A stretch of DNA of 64,000 nt, taken from positions 137,657-201,656 of the forward strand of contig CAWGBJ010000005.1 in the NCBI GenBank assembly GCA_963820795.1, in the 5' to 3' direction. The notes beneath the pieces were generated by a model. That model saw nothing but the letters and a program-made list of their open reading frames with translations. It was not told where the DNA came from and searched no databases. Of this stretch, positions 52,037 to 59,472 are shown piece by piece (position 1 is the stretch's first letter; the number at the start of each line of letters is the position of its first letter). This DNA comes from Roseiarcus sp963820795 (GTDB lineage: Bacteria; Pseudomonadota; Alphaproteobacteria; Rhizobiales; Beijerinckiaceae). Position numbers and translations under genes: made by a program.

Positions 52037-52624
52037 TTAGTAGTTGTACGCGGGGGCGCCCGTTGCGGGTGCATAGGTATAGCCGTAAGCGGCTGGGTAA
52101 CCGGCGCCGGCGGGCGGCGTCCCTCCCAAAGCGCGACTGACCAACTGGAAGGGTGCTGCGGCGACTGCGCCGGCCGCATTGAACGGCGCCGCGAACGGGG
52201 CGCCGTAGCCGTAACTCGGGGCGTAACTGTAGCCGGAGCCGCCATATCCGTAGCCGAAGAGCGCCGACGCGCCGCCAAATACTCCGCCGAGGATTCCGGC
52301 CACGACGCCGCCGGCGCCGTTGAAGATGGCCTGCACCGCCTCGCCGCCTCCGCCTACGACGTCGCCCACCGCCGCCGCAGGCCCCCAGCCGTAGCCCAAG
52401 TTCTGCGCCTGCACCGGCTGCCGATGAACGATGATCTGACGACCCTCGCCATAACGGGCGTAGTGGCGATAGCGGGCGTGCGCGTAGCGGGTGTGGGTGT
52501 AATGCGTATGCGCGTAGTGTTTTTGCGCGGAGTGCTGTTGCGCCGAAGCTGGAGCGGCGATAGCGAATGCCAGCGTCGCCATCCCGACCCTCGCCACGGA
52601 TAGACCAAGCGTGCTGAATGGCAT
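52037..52624 (-). CDS. exported His/Tyr-rich, Gly-rich protein
   Basis: A 195-residue protein. The ATG at 52624 is preceded on the minus strand by GGAGG (52633-52637 region) and begins a signal peptide cleaved near residue 29 (APASAQQ). The mature part opens with a run of alternating His, Tyr, Ala and Arg residues (HYAHTHYTHTRYAHARYRHY), then AAAVGDVVGGGGEAVQAIFNGAGGVVAGILGGVFG (a glycine-zipper-like hydrophobic region), and a Tyr/Gly/Ala-rich tail. Such low-complexity exported proteins occur widely in Rhizobiales, with unknown function. Metal binding by the histidines is possible but unproven. Confidence 0.75.
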   Translation of the reverse strand: MPFSTLGLSVARVGMATLAFAIAAPASAQQHSAQKHYAHTHYTHTRYAHARYRHYARYGEGRQIIVHRQPVQAQNLGYGWGPAAAVGDVVGGGGEAVQAIFNGAGGVVAGILGGVFGGASALFGYGYGGSGYSYAPSYGYGAPFAAPFNAAGAVAAAPFQLVSRALGGTPPAGAGYPAAYGYTYAPATGAPAYNY

Positions 52625-52892
52625 GAAACGACCTCCTATGGCGGGCAAACTCATTATTACCCCACTCAACGACCGAGGAAGACGACGGCTATCGTTTGAC
52701 GCCGCCGAGGGGTTCACATTTTCGTGAACAACCGCGAAGCCGGCCGATTTTTCAGAAGGCAGCAGGCCCAGTAATGCCGCGGCAAATGCTTCCCGATCCG
52801 ATCACAGCGGCCGCTCGTTAACAAGTGCGACTTCCGGTCAGGGCGGCCGCTGTTGCGCTTCGATCGACAAAGGTGCGCCGATAAGACGGCAT

Positions 52893-53600
52893 CTATCGCC
52901 GGTCTTTGCCCGAAGACTCGCTCCCGCCGCGCGCCGCGGCGGATTGGCGGATCGGGGCCTTCGGCTGGGAATGATCGTTCCTCCGGCGCGGTACGCCGAA
53001 CGACGCGATCGCCGCTTCGCTAGTTCGCACCAGATTGGCGCTCGGGCCCTTCGTTCCCATGCTGCGGCGGCTCTCTCGCGCGCCTTCAATCAGCAGGATC
53101 AGCGCATCGGCGAGCAAGTCCGGCTGCGTGGCGCCGGCGCGTGCGCACAGCCGCGTCAGCCGCTCGCGCTGGCGGACCTTGAACGCCTCGATCACCCTGA
53201 GCCCAGGATGACCCTCCTGCGTCAATTCGACCGCGGCGTTCGCCAGGTCGCAACCGCGCTCGTCCTCGGCGATGAAGCGCGCCGCCCTCTCGACGAAGCC
53301 GTAGAGCTGTCCGGCCGGATCGTCGGGGCTGGCGGCCTCGACCTCCGCCCAAATCTCGTCTGACTTCTTTCCCTTATGATTGAGATATTCGAGAATGAGA
53401 TCGTCCTTCGAGCCGAAGTGGCGATAGAGCGTCATCTTGTTGGTGCCTGCCGCTTCCGCGATGGTTTCGACGCCGACCCCGCGAATGCCATGACGGTGGA
53501 ACAGATCCTGGGCGCAGTCGACGATGCGCTCGCGCGGTTTGGCCTCGCAAGGCGCCGGAGCGGAGCGGCCGGCCTCGTGTCCTGGTTTTTCTTTCGCCAT
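52893..53600 (-). CDS. TetR-family transcriptional repressor
   Basis: A 235-residue regulator. The N-terminal helix-turn-helix (about residues 22-70) reads RERIVDCAQDLFHRHGIRGVGVETIAEAAGTNKMTLYRHFGSKDDLI, clearly TetR. The ligand-binding domain is of the TetR_C type and includes GCDLANAAVELTQEGHP. The start region faces a promoter with two matching palindromes (53617-53632 and 53639-53654), which are likely its own operators. The divergent genes start at 53730. The C-terminal 30 residues are Arg/Ser-rich and less ordered. The inducer is unknown. Confidence 0.9.
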   Translation of the reverse strand: MAKEKPGHEAGRSAPAPCEAKPRERIVDCAQDLFHRHGIRGVGVETIAEAAGTNKMTLYRHFGSKDDLILEYLNHKGKKSDEIWAEVEAASPDDPAGQLYGFVERAARFIAEDERGCDLANAAVELTQEGHPGLRVIEAFKVRQRERLTRLCARAGATQPDLLADALILLIEGARESRRSMGTKGPSANLVRTSEAAIASFGVPRRRNDHSQPKAPIRQSAAARGGSESSGKDRR

Positions 53601-53605
53601 CGCTC

Positions 53606-53634
53606 TTGACTGAACTGTTACCGATCGGTATCAA
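53606..53634 (+). promoter_or_regulatory. promoter for the divergent small ORF, overlapped by operator 1
   Basis: TTGACT (53606-53611) and TATCAA (53629-53634) are separated by 17 bases and point toward the gene at 53730. Operator 1 (53617-53632) covers the spacer and the -10 element, so TetR binding would block polymerase. Confidence 0.55.
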
Positions 53635-53654
53635 AAGAGTTACCGACCGGTAAC
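53617..53654. promoter_or_regulatory. two TetR-type palindromic operators
   Basis: GTTACCGATCGGTATC (53617-53632) and GTTACCGACCGGTAAC (53639-53654) are near-perfect inverted repeats sharing TTACCGA-YCGGTA. Their centres are 22 bp apart, two turns of the helix. They lie between the TetR start (53600) and the gene at 53730. This is the classic layout of a TetR self-repressing divergent promoter. Confidence 0.75.
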
Positions 53655-53729
53655 AACCCTCGCGCCGGAAGTCAATTAGGCTTCGGGAGGGCAGCCGAGA
53701 CAATTCGTCGCCATACCAAAGGAAGCGCC

Positions 53730-54020
53730 ATGTCGCTGCACCATATTCCGACAATCGACGATCTGTTGGCGGATTCGCTGATCCAGAAGGTCATGGGCGC
53801 GGATCGCGTCGAGCCCCAAGCGCTCAAGGCGCTGCTGGCCGGAGCCGCCGCCCGTATCGCCGCCGGACGCGAGGCGCGAGCCTCCCGGCGCGCCGGCGTC
53901 GGGTTCGCCAACGCCCCCGGAGATCGGAGGAATCCGTTGCGGAGACCGGACACGCTGGCGGGCGCACGCGCCGCCCCCGGCAGGTTCAGGGGCGGTTGCT
54001 GGTCGGCGGTTTGCTGCTAG
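53730..54020 (+). CDS. small hypothetical protein under TetR operators
   Basis: A 96-residue frame. The ATG at 53730 follows AAAGGAAG at good spacing, and the first 45 residues (IPTIDDLLADSLIQKVM, VEPQALKALLAGAAARI) look like an ordered helical domain. The tail after residue 55 is Arg/Ala/Gly-rich and may be a frame artefact or a real disordered end. I do not recognise the family with certainty. It is the first gene downstream of the two operators and may be cotranscribed with the glutathione transferase. Confidence 0.5.
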   Translation: MSLHHIPTIDDLLADSLIQKVMGADRVEPQALKALLAGAAARIAAGREARASRRAGVGFANAPGDRRNPLRRPDTLAGARAAPGRFRGGCWSAVCC

Positions 54021-54099
54021 CGCCCGAAGGTCGTGCTTGCCGACGCGGCGAGCCCAAGTCCGGATATATTCCTTTTCCAGGCAGGAGAGATCGGTTCCG

Positions 54100-54843
54100 A
54101 TGATCGACCTTCATTACTGGCCGACGCCAAACGGCAAAAAAATCGCGATTCTCCTGGAGGAATTGGGGATCCCCTACCGGATCGTGCCGGTCAACATCGG
54201 CAAAGGCGACCAGTTCAGGGACGAGTTCCTGAAGATCGGTCCCAACAATCGCATGCCCGCGCTCGTCGACCACGCGCCGGCCGGCGGGGGCGCGCCGATC
54301 AGCGTGTTCGAGTCGGGCGCGATCATGATGTATCTCGCCGAGAAAGAGGGGCGTTTCTACCCGCAGGACCTTCGGCGCCGCTACGAGGTCAATCAGTGGG
54401 TGATGTGGCAGATGGCCAACCAGGGCCCCAAGCTCGGCGAATGTGGCCATTTCCGGCGCCTCGGCGACACGCGCGGCGATCAGTCCTACGCCGTTCGCCG
54501 GTTCACCGACGAGGGCAACCGGCTCTACGGCGTCCTCAACAACCGGCTCTACGACCGGCGTTACCTCGCCGGCGACGAATACACGATCGCCGACATGATC
54601 TGCTACCCGTGGACGGTCGGCTGGAAGGGGCAGGGGCAGGAGATCGACGAATTCAAATATTTCAAGCGGTGGTTCGACGAACTGAGCGCGCGGCCAGCCG
54701 TGCAGCGGGGCCTCGCCGTCACAGCCGGGCCGTCCGAGGATCCGGACAGCCTGACGCCGGAGGAACGCGAGCGACGGACGAAGCTGCTCTTCAACCAGCG
54801 CGCCCGGCCTGCGCCGGAGGCGGGCGGGCTGACCGCAGCGTAG
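54100..54843 (+). CDS. glutathione S-transferase family protein (Nu-class-like)
   Basis: A 247-residue protein with a thioredoxin-like N-terminal domain (LHYWPTPNGKKIAILLEELG; the TPNGKK site is typical of YghU/YfcG-type enzymes) and an all-helical C-terminal domain (NRLYGVLNNRLYDRRYLAGDEYTIADM, a canonical GST helix-6 N-cap motif). The ATG at 54100 follows AGGAGAGA; the frame is open from 54037. YghU-like enzymes reduce organic peroxides or disulfides with glutathione. It is close to the TetR operators and could be part of the regulated unit, suggesting detoxification. Confidence 0.9.
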   Translation: MIDLHYWPTPNGKKIAILLEELGIPYRIVPVNIGKGDQFRDEFLKIGPNNRMPALVDHAPAGGGAPISVFESGAIMMYLAEKEGRFYPQDLRRRYEVNQWVMWQMANQGPKLGECGHFRRLGDTRGDQSYAVRRFTDEGNRLYGVLNNRLYDRRYLAGDEYTIADMICYPWTVGWKGQGQEIDEFKYFKRWFDELSARPAVQRGLAVTAGPSEDPDSLTPEERERRTKLLFNQRARPAPEAGGLTAA

Positions 54844-54952
54844 CGGCGATCCCACACCGCAGGGCGTTGCCCGGCCGGCGACGCGGCCGCGGCATTTGCG
54901 ACCGCTCCGGGGCAGGGCCCCTGCTGATGATCGGATCGTTGCGGAGCGCTCG

Positions 54953-55975
54953 ATGACGGCCCTTTCCATCCTCGAACTCGTCCGCGTCACCGAGCAGACG
55001 GACGCCCGGGGCGCGCTCGACAACGCCCGCGATCTCGCGGCGCATGCGGAGCGATGGGGCTATCGCCGCATCTGGGTGGCCGAGCACCACAACATGCCGG
55101 GCATCGCGAGCGCTGCGACGTCGATCGTGCTTGCGCATCTCGCGGCGGGAACGAAGACGATCAGGGTCGGCGCGGGCGGCATCATGCTGCCCAACCATGC
55201 GCCCTATATCATCGCCGAGCAGTTCGGGACGCTGGCGCGGCTCTTTCCGGGTCGCATCGACCTCGGACTGGGCCGCGCCCCCGGGACCGATCAGCTGACG
55301 CTGCGCGCTTTGCGACGCGAGCCGGAGGCGGCCGAAACCTTTCCGCAGGACGTTCTCGAGCTGCAAGCGTTTTTCGCGCCCGTCGCTCCCGGCCAGCGCA
55401 TCCAGGCGGTCCCGGCGGCCGGAACGGAGGTGCCGCTCTGGATTCTCGGATCGAGCAATTTCGGCGCGATGCTCGCCGCCGAGCTGGGGTTGCCTTACGC
55501 CTTCGCCTCGCATTTTGCCCCCGAACTGCTGATCCCGGCGCTGCAGATCTACCGCTCCCGCTTCAAGCCGTCCGAACAGCTCGACCGGCCCTATGCGATG
55601 GTCGGGGTCAACATCATCGCCGCCGAGACGGACAGGGAAGCCAGGCGCTTGGCGACGACCCAGCAGATGGCCTTCACCAATATCTTCCGCGGCGCGCGGG
55701 GCCTGAGCCAGCCGCCGATCGACGATATCGAGACCTATTGGTCGCCGACCGAGAAGGCGCAGGCGATGCGCATGCTCGCCCGCTCGATCGTCGGCGCTCC
55801 GAACACCATCCACGCCGGCGTCGAAGCGCTGGTCGCAGAGACGGCCGCCGACGAACTCATCGTGGTGTCGGACGTCTACGACCATGCGGCGCGGCTCAGG
55901 TCCTTCGAGCTCATCGCACAGCATTGCATCGGCGGCGCGCCCAGCGGGTTGAACTCCCGACCCTCGGCTTCGTAG
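54953..55975 (+). CDS. luciferase-like (LLM) flavin-dependent monooxygenase
   Basis: A 340-residue bacterial-luciferase-family protein. The start is the ATG at 54953 (MTALSILELVRV), although the frame opens at 54896. Visible motifs are WGYRRIWVAEHHNMPGIASAATSI (residues about 35-58), RVGAGGIMLPNHAPYIIAEQFGTL, FPGRIDLGLGRAPGTD, and WILGSSNFGAMLAAELGLPYAFASHF. These are the F420/FMN-binding barrel features of the LLM family. The last dozen codons overlap the tRNA-like fragment at 55934-55980, so the natural C-terminus may have been altered. The substrate is unknown; it follows the GST gene by 110 bp. Confidence 0.9.
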   Translation: MTALSILELVRVTEQTDARGALDNARDLAAHAERWGYRRIWVAEHHNMPGIASAATSIVLAHLAAGTKTIRVGAGGIMLPNHAPYIIAEQFGTLARLFPGRIDLGLGRAPGTDQLTLRALRREPEAAETFPQDVLELQAFFAPVAPGQRIQAVPAAGTEVPLWILGSSNFGAMLAAELGLPYAFASHFAPELLIPALQIYRSRFKPSEQLDRPYAMVGVNIIAAETDREARRLATTQQMAFTNIFRGARGLSQPPIDDIETYWSPTEKAQAMRMLARSIVGAPNTIHAGVEALVAETAADELIVVSDVYDHAARLRSFELIAQHCIGGAPSGLNSRPSAS

Positions 55976-55980
55976 GCCGA
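55934..55980 (-). other. tRNA-Arg(ACG)-like 3' fragment
   Basis: On the minus strand the sequence reads as a tRNA-Arg 3' half. A perfect 5-bp anticodon stem TCGGC / GCCGA with the seven-base loop CTACGAA (anticodon ACG) is followed by GGGTCGGGAGTTCAA and an acceptor-like TGGGCGCGCC. The T-stem is imperfect and no 5' half exists on either side, so this is not a functional tRNA. Such 3' fragments are commonly left by integrative elements that insert at tRNA genes. Confidence 0.45.
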
Positions 55981-56049
55981 TAATGTAGGCCGACGGGCCG
56001 ACGCCTTCCCATCAGCCGACCTGGCGGTCGCCGACGAGTTCGCGCCATC

Positions 56050-57075
56050 TCATTTCGGCGTGGGCGCGTCACGCGCAATCAGGCCTTGGTTCTTCAGGTC
56101 CGACCAGAGCGAGGCAGGGATCGGACGGCGGCAAAAGTCGACGTTCTGCCGGACCTGATCGGGGGCTATTGCGCCCGGGATGATCGAGGCGACAATCGGA
56201 TGGGCGAGCGGGAATTGCAGGGCGGCCGCCGCAAGTGGCACGTCGTGGGCCGAGCACACGGCCTTGATTTTCGCCACCCGATCCATTTGTTCAGGCGTCG
56301 CGTCGCTGTAGTTGTACTTGGCCCCAGGGATCGGACCGGTCGCGGTGATGCCGGAATTGAAGACGCCGCCCACGACGACGCCGACGCCGGCCCGCTCGCA
56401 ACGCGGAAACTCCTCCTTCAGAACATCCTGCTCCATCAGCGTGTACCGGAGCGCCACCAAGAAGAAATCCAGCGGGATCGCGTCGAGGAACCGCGGCATC
56501 ATCCCGAGTTCGTTGATTCCCGCTCCGACCCCACGCACCAGACCATGCGATCGCAACTGGTCGAGCGCCCGCCAGCCGGAGGTGAAGAGCTGGGTGAGAT
56601 GGGCAGAGACCTTCGCTTCGGTCATATGAAACCAGAAGTCGAGATCGTGAATGAGCAGGAGGTCGATGCGGTTCATCCCCAGCCGCATCTGCGACTGTTC
56701 ATAGGAGCGCATGATCCCGTCGTAGCTGTAGTCGTGCACGTGATCGAAGCGGAGCCCGCCCGCCCACGGTTCAGTTTGGAACTCTTGCGGCTTGGCCGGC
56801 GGGAAGAACCAGCGCCCGACCTTGCTCGACAGAACGAATTCGGACCGCGGCTTCGTGTCGAGGAAGCGGCCGCAGCGAATCTCGGACAGGCCCCGGCCAT
56901 AGTAGGGGGCCGTGTCGTAGTAGCGTATCCCGGCATCCCAGGCCGCCTGCAGCGTGGCGGCGGCAGTCGCTTCATCGACCCGGACGAAGAGTTCGCCCAG
57001 CGGCGCGCTGCCGAAGCCCAACTGCGTCAGCTCGACCCCGGTCTTTCCGAGTTTTCTTGTTTCGAACGGATTCAT
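56050..57075 (-). CDS. aldo/keto reductase (D-threo-aldose dehydrogenase-like)
   Basis: A 341-residue NAD(P)H-dependent oxidoreductase with the aldo/keto-reductase barrel. The catalytic set is visible: Asp in YYDTAPYYG, the following Tyr, Lys in LSSKVGRWF, and His in DLLLIHDLDFW. The LGLGTAP-like N-terminus is LGFGSAPLG. The ATG at 57075 is preferred because GGGAGGG lies just upstream; GTG at 57084 would extend it by three residues. Related enzymes are L-fucose / D-threo-aldose dehydrogenases and pyridoxal dehydrogenase. It sits next to a sugar-acid-like operon but is transcribed separately. Confidence 0.88.
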   Translation of the reverse strand: MNPFETRKLGKTGVELTQLGFGSAPLGELFVRVDEATAAATLQAAWDAGIRYYDTAPYYGRGLSEIRCGRFLDTKPRSEFVLSSKVGRWFFPPAKPQEFQTEPWAGGLRFDHVHDYSYDGIMRSYEQSQMRLGMNRIDLLLIHDLDFWFHMTEAKVSAHLTQLFTSGWRALDQLRSHGLVRGVGAGINELGMMPRFLDAIPLDFFLVALRYTLMEQDVLKEEFPRCERAGVGVVVGGVFNSGITATGPIPGAKYNYSDATPEQMDRVAKIKAVCSAHDVPLAAAALQFPLAHPIVASIIPGAIAPDQVRQNVDFCRRPIPASLWSDLKNQGLIARDAPTPK

Positions 57076-57285
57076 ACGCGACACCCTCCCAGCAGTCCTT
57101 TTGTTCTCGAATGACGCTCCAGCATGGGCCGTCGCGTTTGAATGGCGGCGAGGATGATGGCGCCAGTCGCTTAGCCTTGCCAGATGATTTCCATGTTGGC
57201 CCGGCGGCGCACGTCAGCAGAATCGAAGGGCGACGACATTCCCTCCCGTTGTGGGCTACGAAACGCACACAACCTCTGGTCTCGG

Positions 57286-57486
57286 GCCTCCTTCTCCCGC
57301 TCGCGGGAGAAGGTGGCGCGAAGCGCCGGATGAGGGGCGGTCGCGCGGAGCGCGACGGCTTCGAAGAGAATCCGCTTTACTTGGGTCATGCCGGCTCTTG
57401 AAGCTGCGAGCCATCGCGCTCCGCGCGATCCCCCTCATCCGTCGTTGCTTCGCAACGACACCTTCCCCCGCAAGGGGGAAGGAGAG
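57286..57486. repeat. inverted pair of intergenic palindromic repeats (three hairpins each)
   Basis: The left unit (57286-57360) has stems CTTCTCCCGC/GCGGGAGAAG, GGCGC/GCGCC, then GGATGAGGGG, then TCGCGC/GCGCGA. The right unit (57411-57486) shows the same parts in reverse order and complementary sense: GCGCGA/TCGCGC, CCCCTCATCC, GTCGTTGC/GCAACGAC, CCTTCCCCC/GGGGGAAGG. Stem sequences differ while pairing is kept. The module resembles the mosaic palindromic repeats scattered in intergenic regions of Rhizobiales. No gene lies in 57085-57556. Confidence 0.7.
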
Positions 57487-57556
57487 CGCCTCCAATTTGT
57501 GAGACGCCAGAACAGTCTTGGGCCATGGCCGGTCTTGGAGCCGCTCTCCGAGCCAC

Positions 57557-58585
57557 TCAGCGTCTCGCAGTCGCCAGGAAGGGACCGTTCACAAGATTGC
57601 GCAGATGGCCTTGGGCCAGGTACAGAATTGCGGTTTCCACCGCAAGGCGCCGCGCGTCGGCGCGACTTTCCGGGCTCGCCCACGCCGCGTGCGGCGTCAG
57701 GATGAGGCGATCGGCGATTCCAGCCGCCTTGAGATCGCGATAGGCGACCGCTATTTCGTCGTTGGGGTTCGGCGGTTCGATCGGCAACACGTCGATGCCT
57801 GCGCCGCCGATAACGCCTGAGCGGATGGCTGCGATCAGCGCAGTGACGTCGACGATTTGGCCGCGCGCGGTGTTGATGAGGATCGCAGTCGGCTTCATGC
57901 GCCGGAAGGCTTCGGCGCCGATCATCTCCTTCGTTTCCGCCGTCAGCGGACAATGAAGGCTGACGACATCGGCGACCTCGAGGAGCGCTTCCAGCGAAGC
58001 CACGCGCTCGATGCCGATCGCGATCTCGGTTCCGGCCGAAACGTAAGGATCGAAACCCACAATTCTAAAGCCGAAGGCCTTGGCGCGAAGGGCCGTGGCG
58101 GTGCCAATCCGACCAAAGCCGACCACTCCGAAGGTTCTGCCGCGCAAACGGCGGACGAGGGGCGCGAGCGCGCTGTCGAATCCGGCAACGGGATCCCGAA
58201 CGAGGTGCCCATGAAAGGAGACAATGCCGCGGGTCAGCGCGAGCATCAATGCAATCGCGTGGTCCGCGACCTCGCTGGTGCCATAGTCAGGCGTATTGCA
58301 GACCGGGATGCCGGCGCGGCCCGCCGCTTCCAGGTCGATGTGATCGAAGCCGACGCCGGCGCGCACGATCACCCGGCATTTTGGAATTTTCGCGATGAAG
58401 GCGGCGTCGATCCGCATCTCGTGCCACGTCACAACGCCGTCCGCCAGCGCGAGCGACTCGCGCGGAAGGCGTTCGAGCTTGCGTTCCCGGCAGATTGTCC
58501 AGTCGACATCCGGTCCAGCGGTCAGCCGCTCGATCTCGCCATCATCGGGAAATTGCGCATCGGGCGTGAAGAGATGGAGACGCAA
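57557..58585 (-). CDS. D-2-hydroxyacid dehydrogenase (CtBP/phosphoglycerate dehydrogenase family)
   Basis: A 342-residue NAD-dependent dehydrogenase. The core shows VRAGVGFDHIDLEAAGRAGIPVCNTPDYGTSEVADH, the Rossmann motif FGVVGFGRIGTATALRAKAFG, catalytic Arg in LINTARGQIVD, Glu in DVLPIEPP and His in LTPHAAWAS. The start is uncertain: TTG at 58585 (RLHLFTPDAQ) was chosen because the region upstream to 58690 overlaps the end of the preceding gene and has no family similarity. It is the last gene of the minus-strand operon with a decarboxylase-like protein and a Gfo/Idh/MocA enzyme. Confidence 0.85.
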   Translation of the reverse strand: MRLHLFTPDAQFPDDGEIERLTAGPDVDWTICRERKLERLPRESLALADGVVTWHEMRIDAAFIAKIPKCRVIVRAGVGFDHIDLEAAGRAGIPVCNTPDYGTSEVADHAIALMLALTRGIVSFHGHLVRDPVAGFDSALAPLVRRLRGRTFGVVGFGRIGTATALRAKAFGFRIVGFDPYVSAGTEIAIGIERVASLEALLEVADVVSLHCPLTAETKEMIGAEAFRRMKPTAILINTARGQIVDVTALIAAIRSGVIGGAGIDVLPIEPPNPNDEIAVAYRDLKAAGIADRLILTPHAAWASPESRADARRLAVETAILYLAQGHLRNLVNGPFLATARR

Positions 58586-58643
58586 CGGCCTTTTGCTCCC
58601 GGTTGGATGACGCTTTGCGTTGCGGCCAGCCTGCGCGACGGCC

Positions 58644-59438
58644 TCAGGTTGCCGCAGCGAGATAGTCGTGAATAATGCGCCCCGGAACAAGGGTGAAGTC
58701 GGCGCGCCAAAAGAGACCGTCGAGCATGTCGACGACAGGCAGCCGATGAATCGGGGCCTGAGCGTTGGGGCGCAGTTCGACGGTGCAAGGTCCGCCCCAG
58801 CATTCGTGCACCCTGACGTCGGCCAGTCGACGCGCAGTCAGCTGACGGATCGCCGGGCGGCCATCGATCTGGTCGATCGCTTTCAGATTGATGTTGAGGG
58901 CGAAATCGAAATGCCGGGTCAGGCTGTCAAGGCTGTCTGGCCGGTGCTTCGTCGGCATGGTTCCGGTCAGCATATCGATGCCGTTGCGCCTGACAATGCC
59001 GACCGTGAGGTCGCCGCGGATCTCGAGCAGAGGCTCGCCGAATTTCTTCGGCTGGCCGTGCACTTCCCGGCCATGCGCGACTCCGACATCCGACGACAGA
59101 AAGAGATAGGGCGAATAGGACCCGGCTATGTCGGCGCCCGGAAGACGGCACCCGACGGACAGGTTGCTCTCGCCATAGGCGCCGAGCCAATCGACGTCAT
59201 TCATCCGATAGACATGGGCGAGCACGACGTCCGACGTCGGCTCGAGGGGCGGCGGCAGCAGCCGCGCGACCGCCGCCTCGCGCGTCCGCCAGGCGAGACT
59301 CAACACCTCGACATTGCGGAACGTGAAAGGGAAAGGCGGGATCGTCGGCGCATCCCATGGCGTCGAAAATCCCGGTGCGAGAATGTCTTCCACGGTCAGA
59401 CGGTCGAGACCGCCGCGACGCAGGTCTTTTCCCCTCAT
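58644..59438 (-). CDS. acetoacetate decarboxylase-family protein
   Basis: A 264-residue protein with the acetoacetate decarboxylase fold. The HGREVHGQPKKFGEPLL block (about residues 135-150) contains the paired lysines of the ADC catalytic loop, preceded by YLFLSSDVGVAHGREVHG. The GNAAYVLP-like start is replaced by a VEVLSLAWRT strand. Many ADC-like enzymes in operons are not decarboxylases but hydrolases or aldol-type enzymes. The ATG at 59438 (MRGKDLRRG) was chosen over upstream frame extensions. It lies 34 bp after the Gfo/Idh/MocA gene and overlaps or nearly touches the dehydrogenase gene. Confidence 0.8.
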   Translation of the reverse strand: MRGKDLRRGGLDRLTVEDILAPGFSTPWDAPTIPPFPFTFRNVEVLSLAWRTREAAVARLLPPPLEPTSDVVLAHVYRMNDVDWLGAYGESNLSVGCRLPGADIAGSYSPYLFLSSDVGVAHGREVHGQPKKFGEPLLEIRGDLTVGIVRRNGIDMLTGTMPTKHRPDSLDSLTRHFDFALNINLKAIDQIDGRPAIRQLTARRLADVRVHECWGGPCTVELRPNAQAPIHRLPVVDMLDGLFWRADFTLVPGRIIHDYLAAAT

Positions 59439-59472
59439 GCCGCTTCCCTGGCGCAACGCTTGGCCAATGCGG

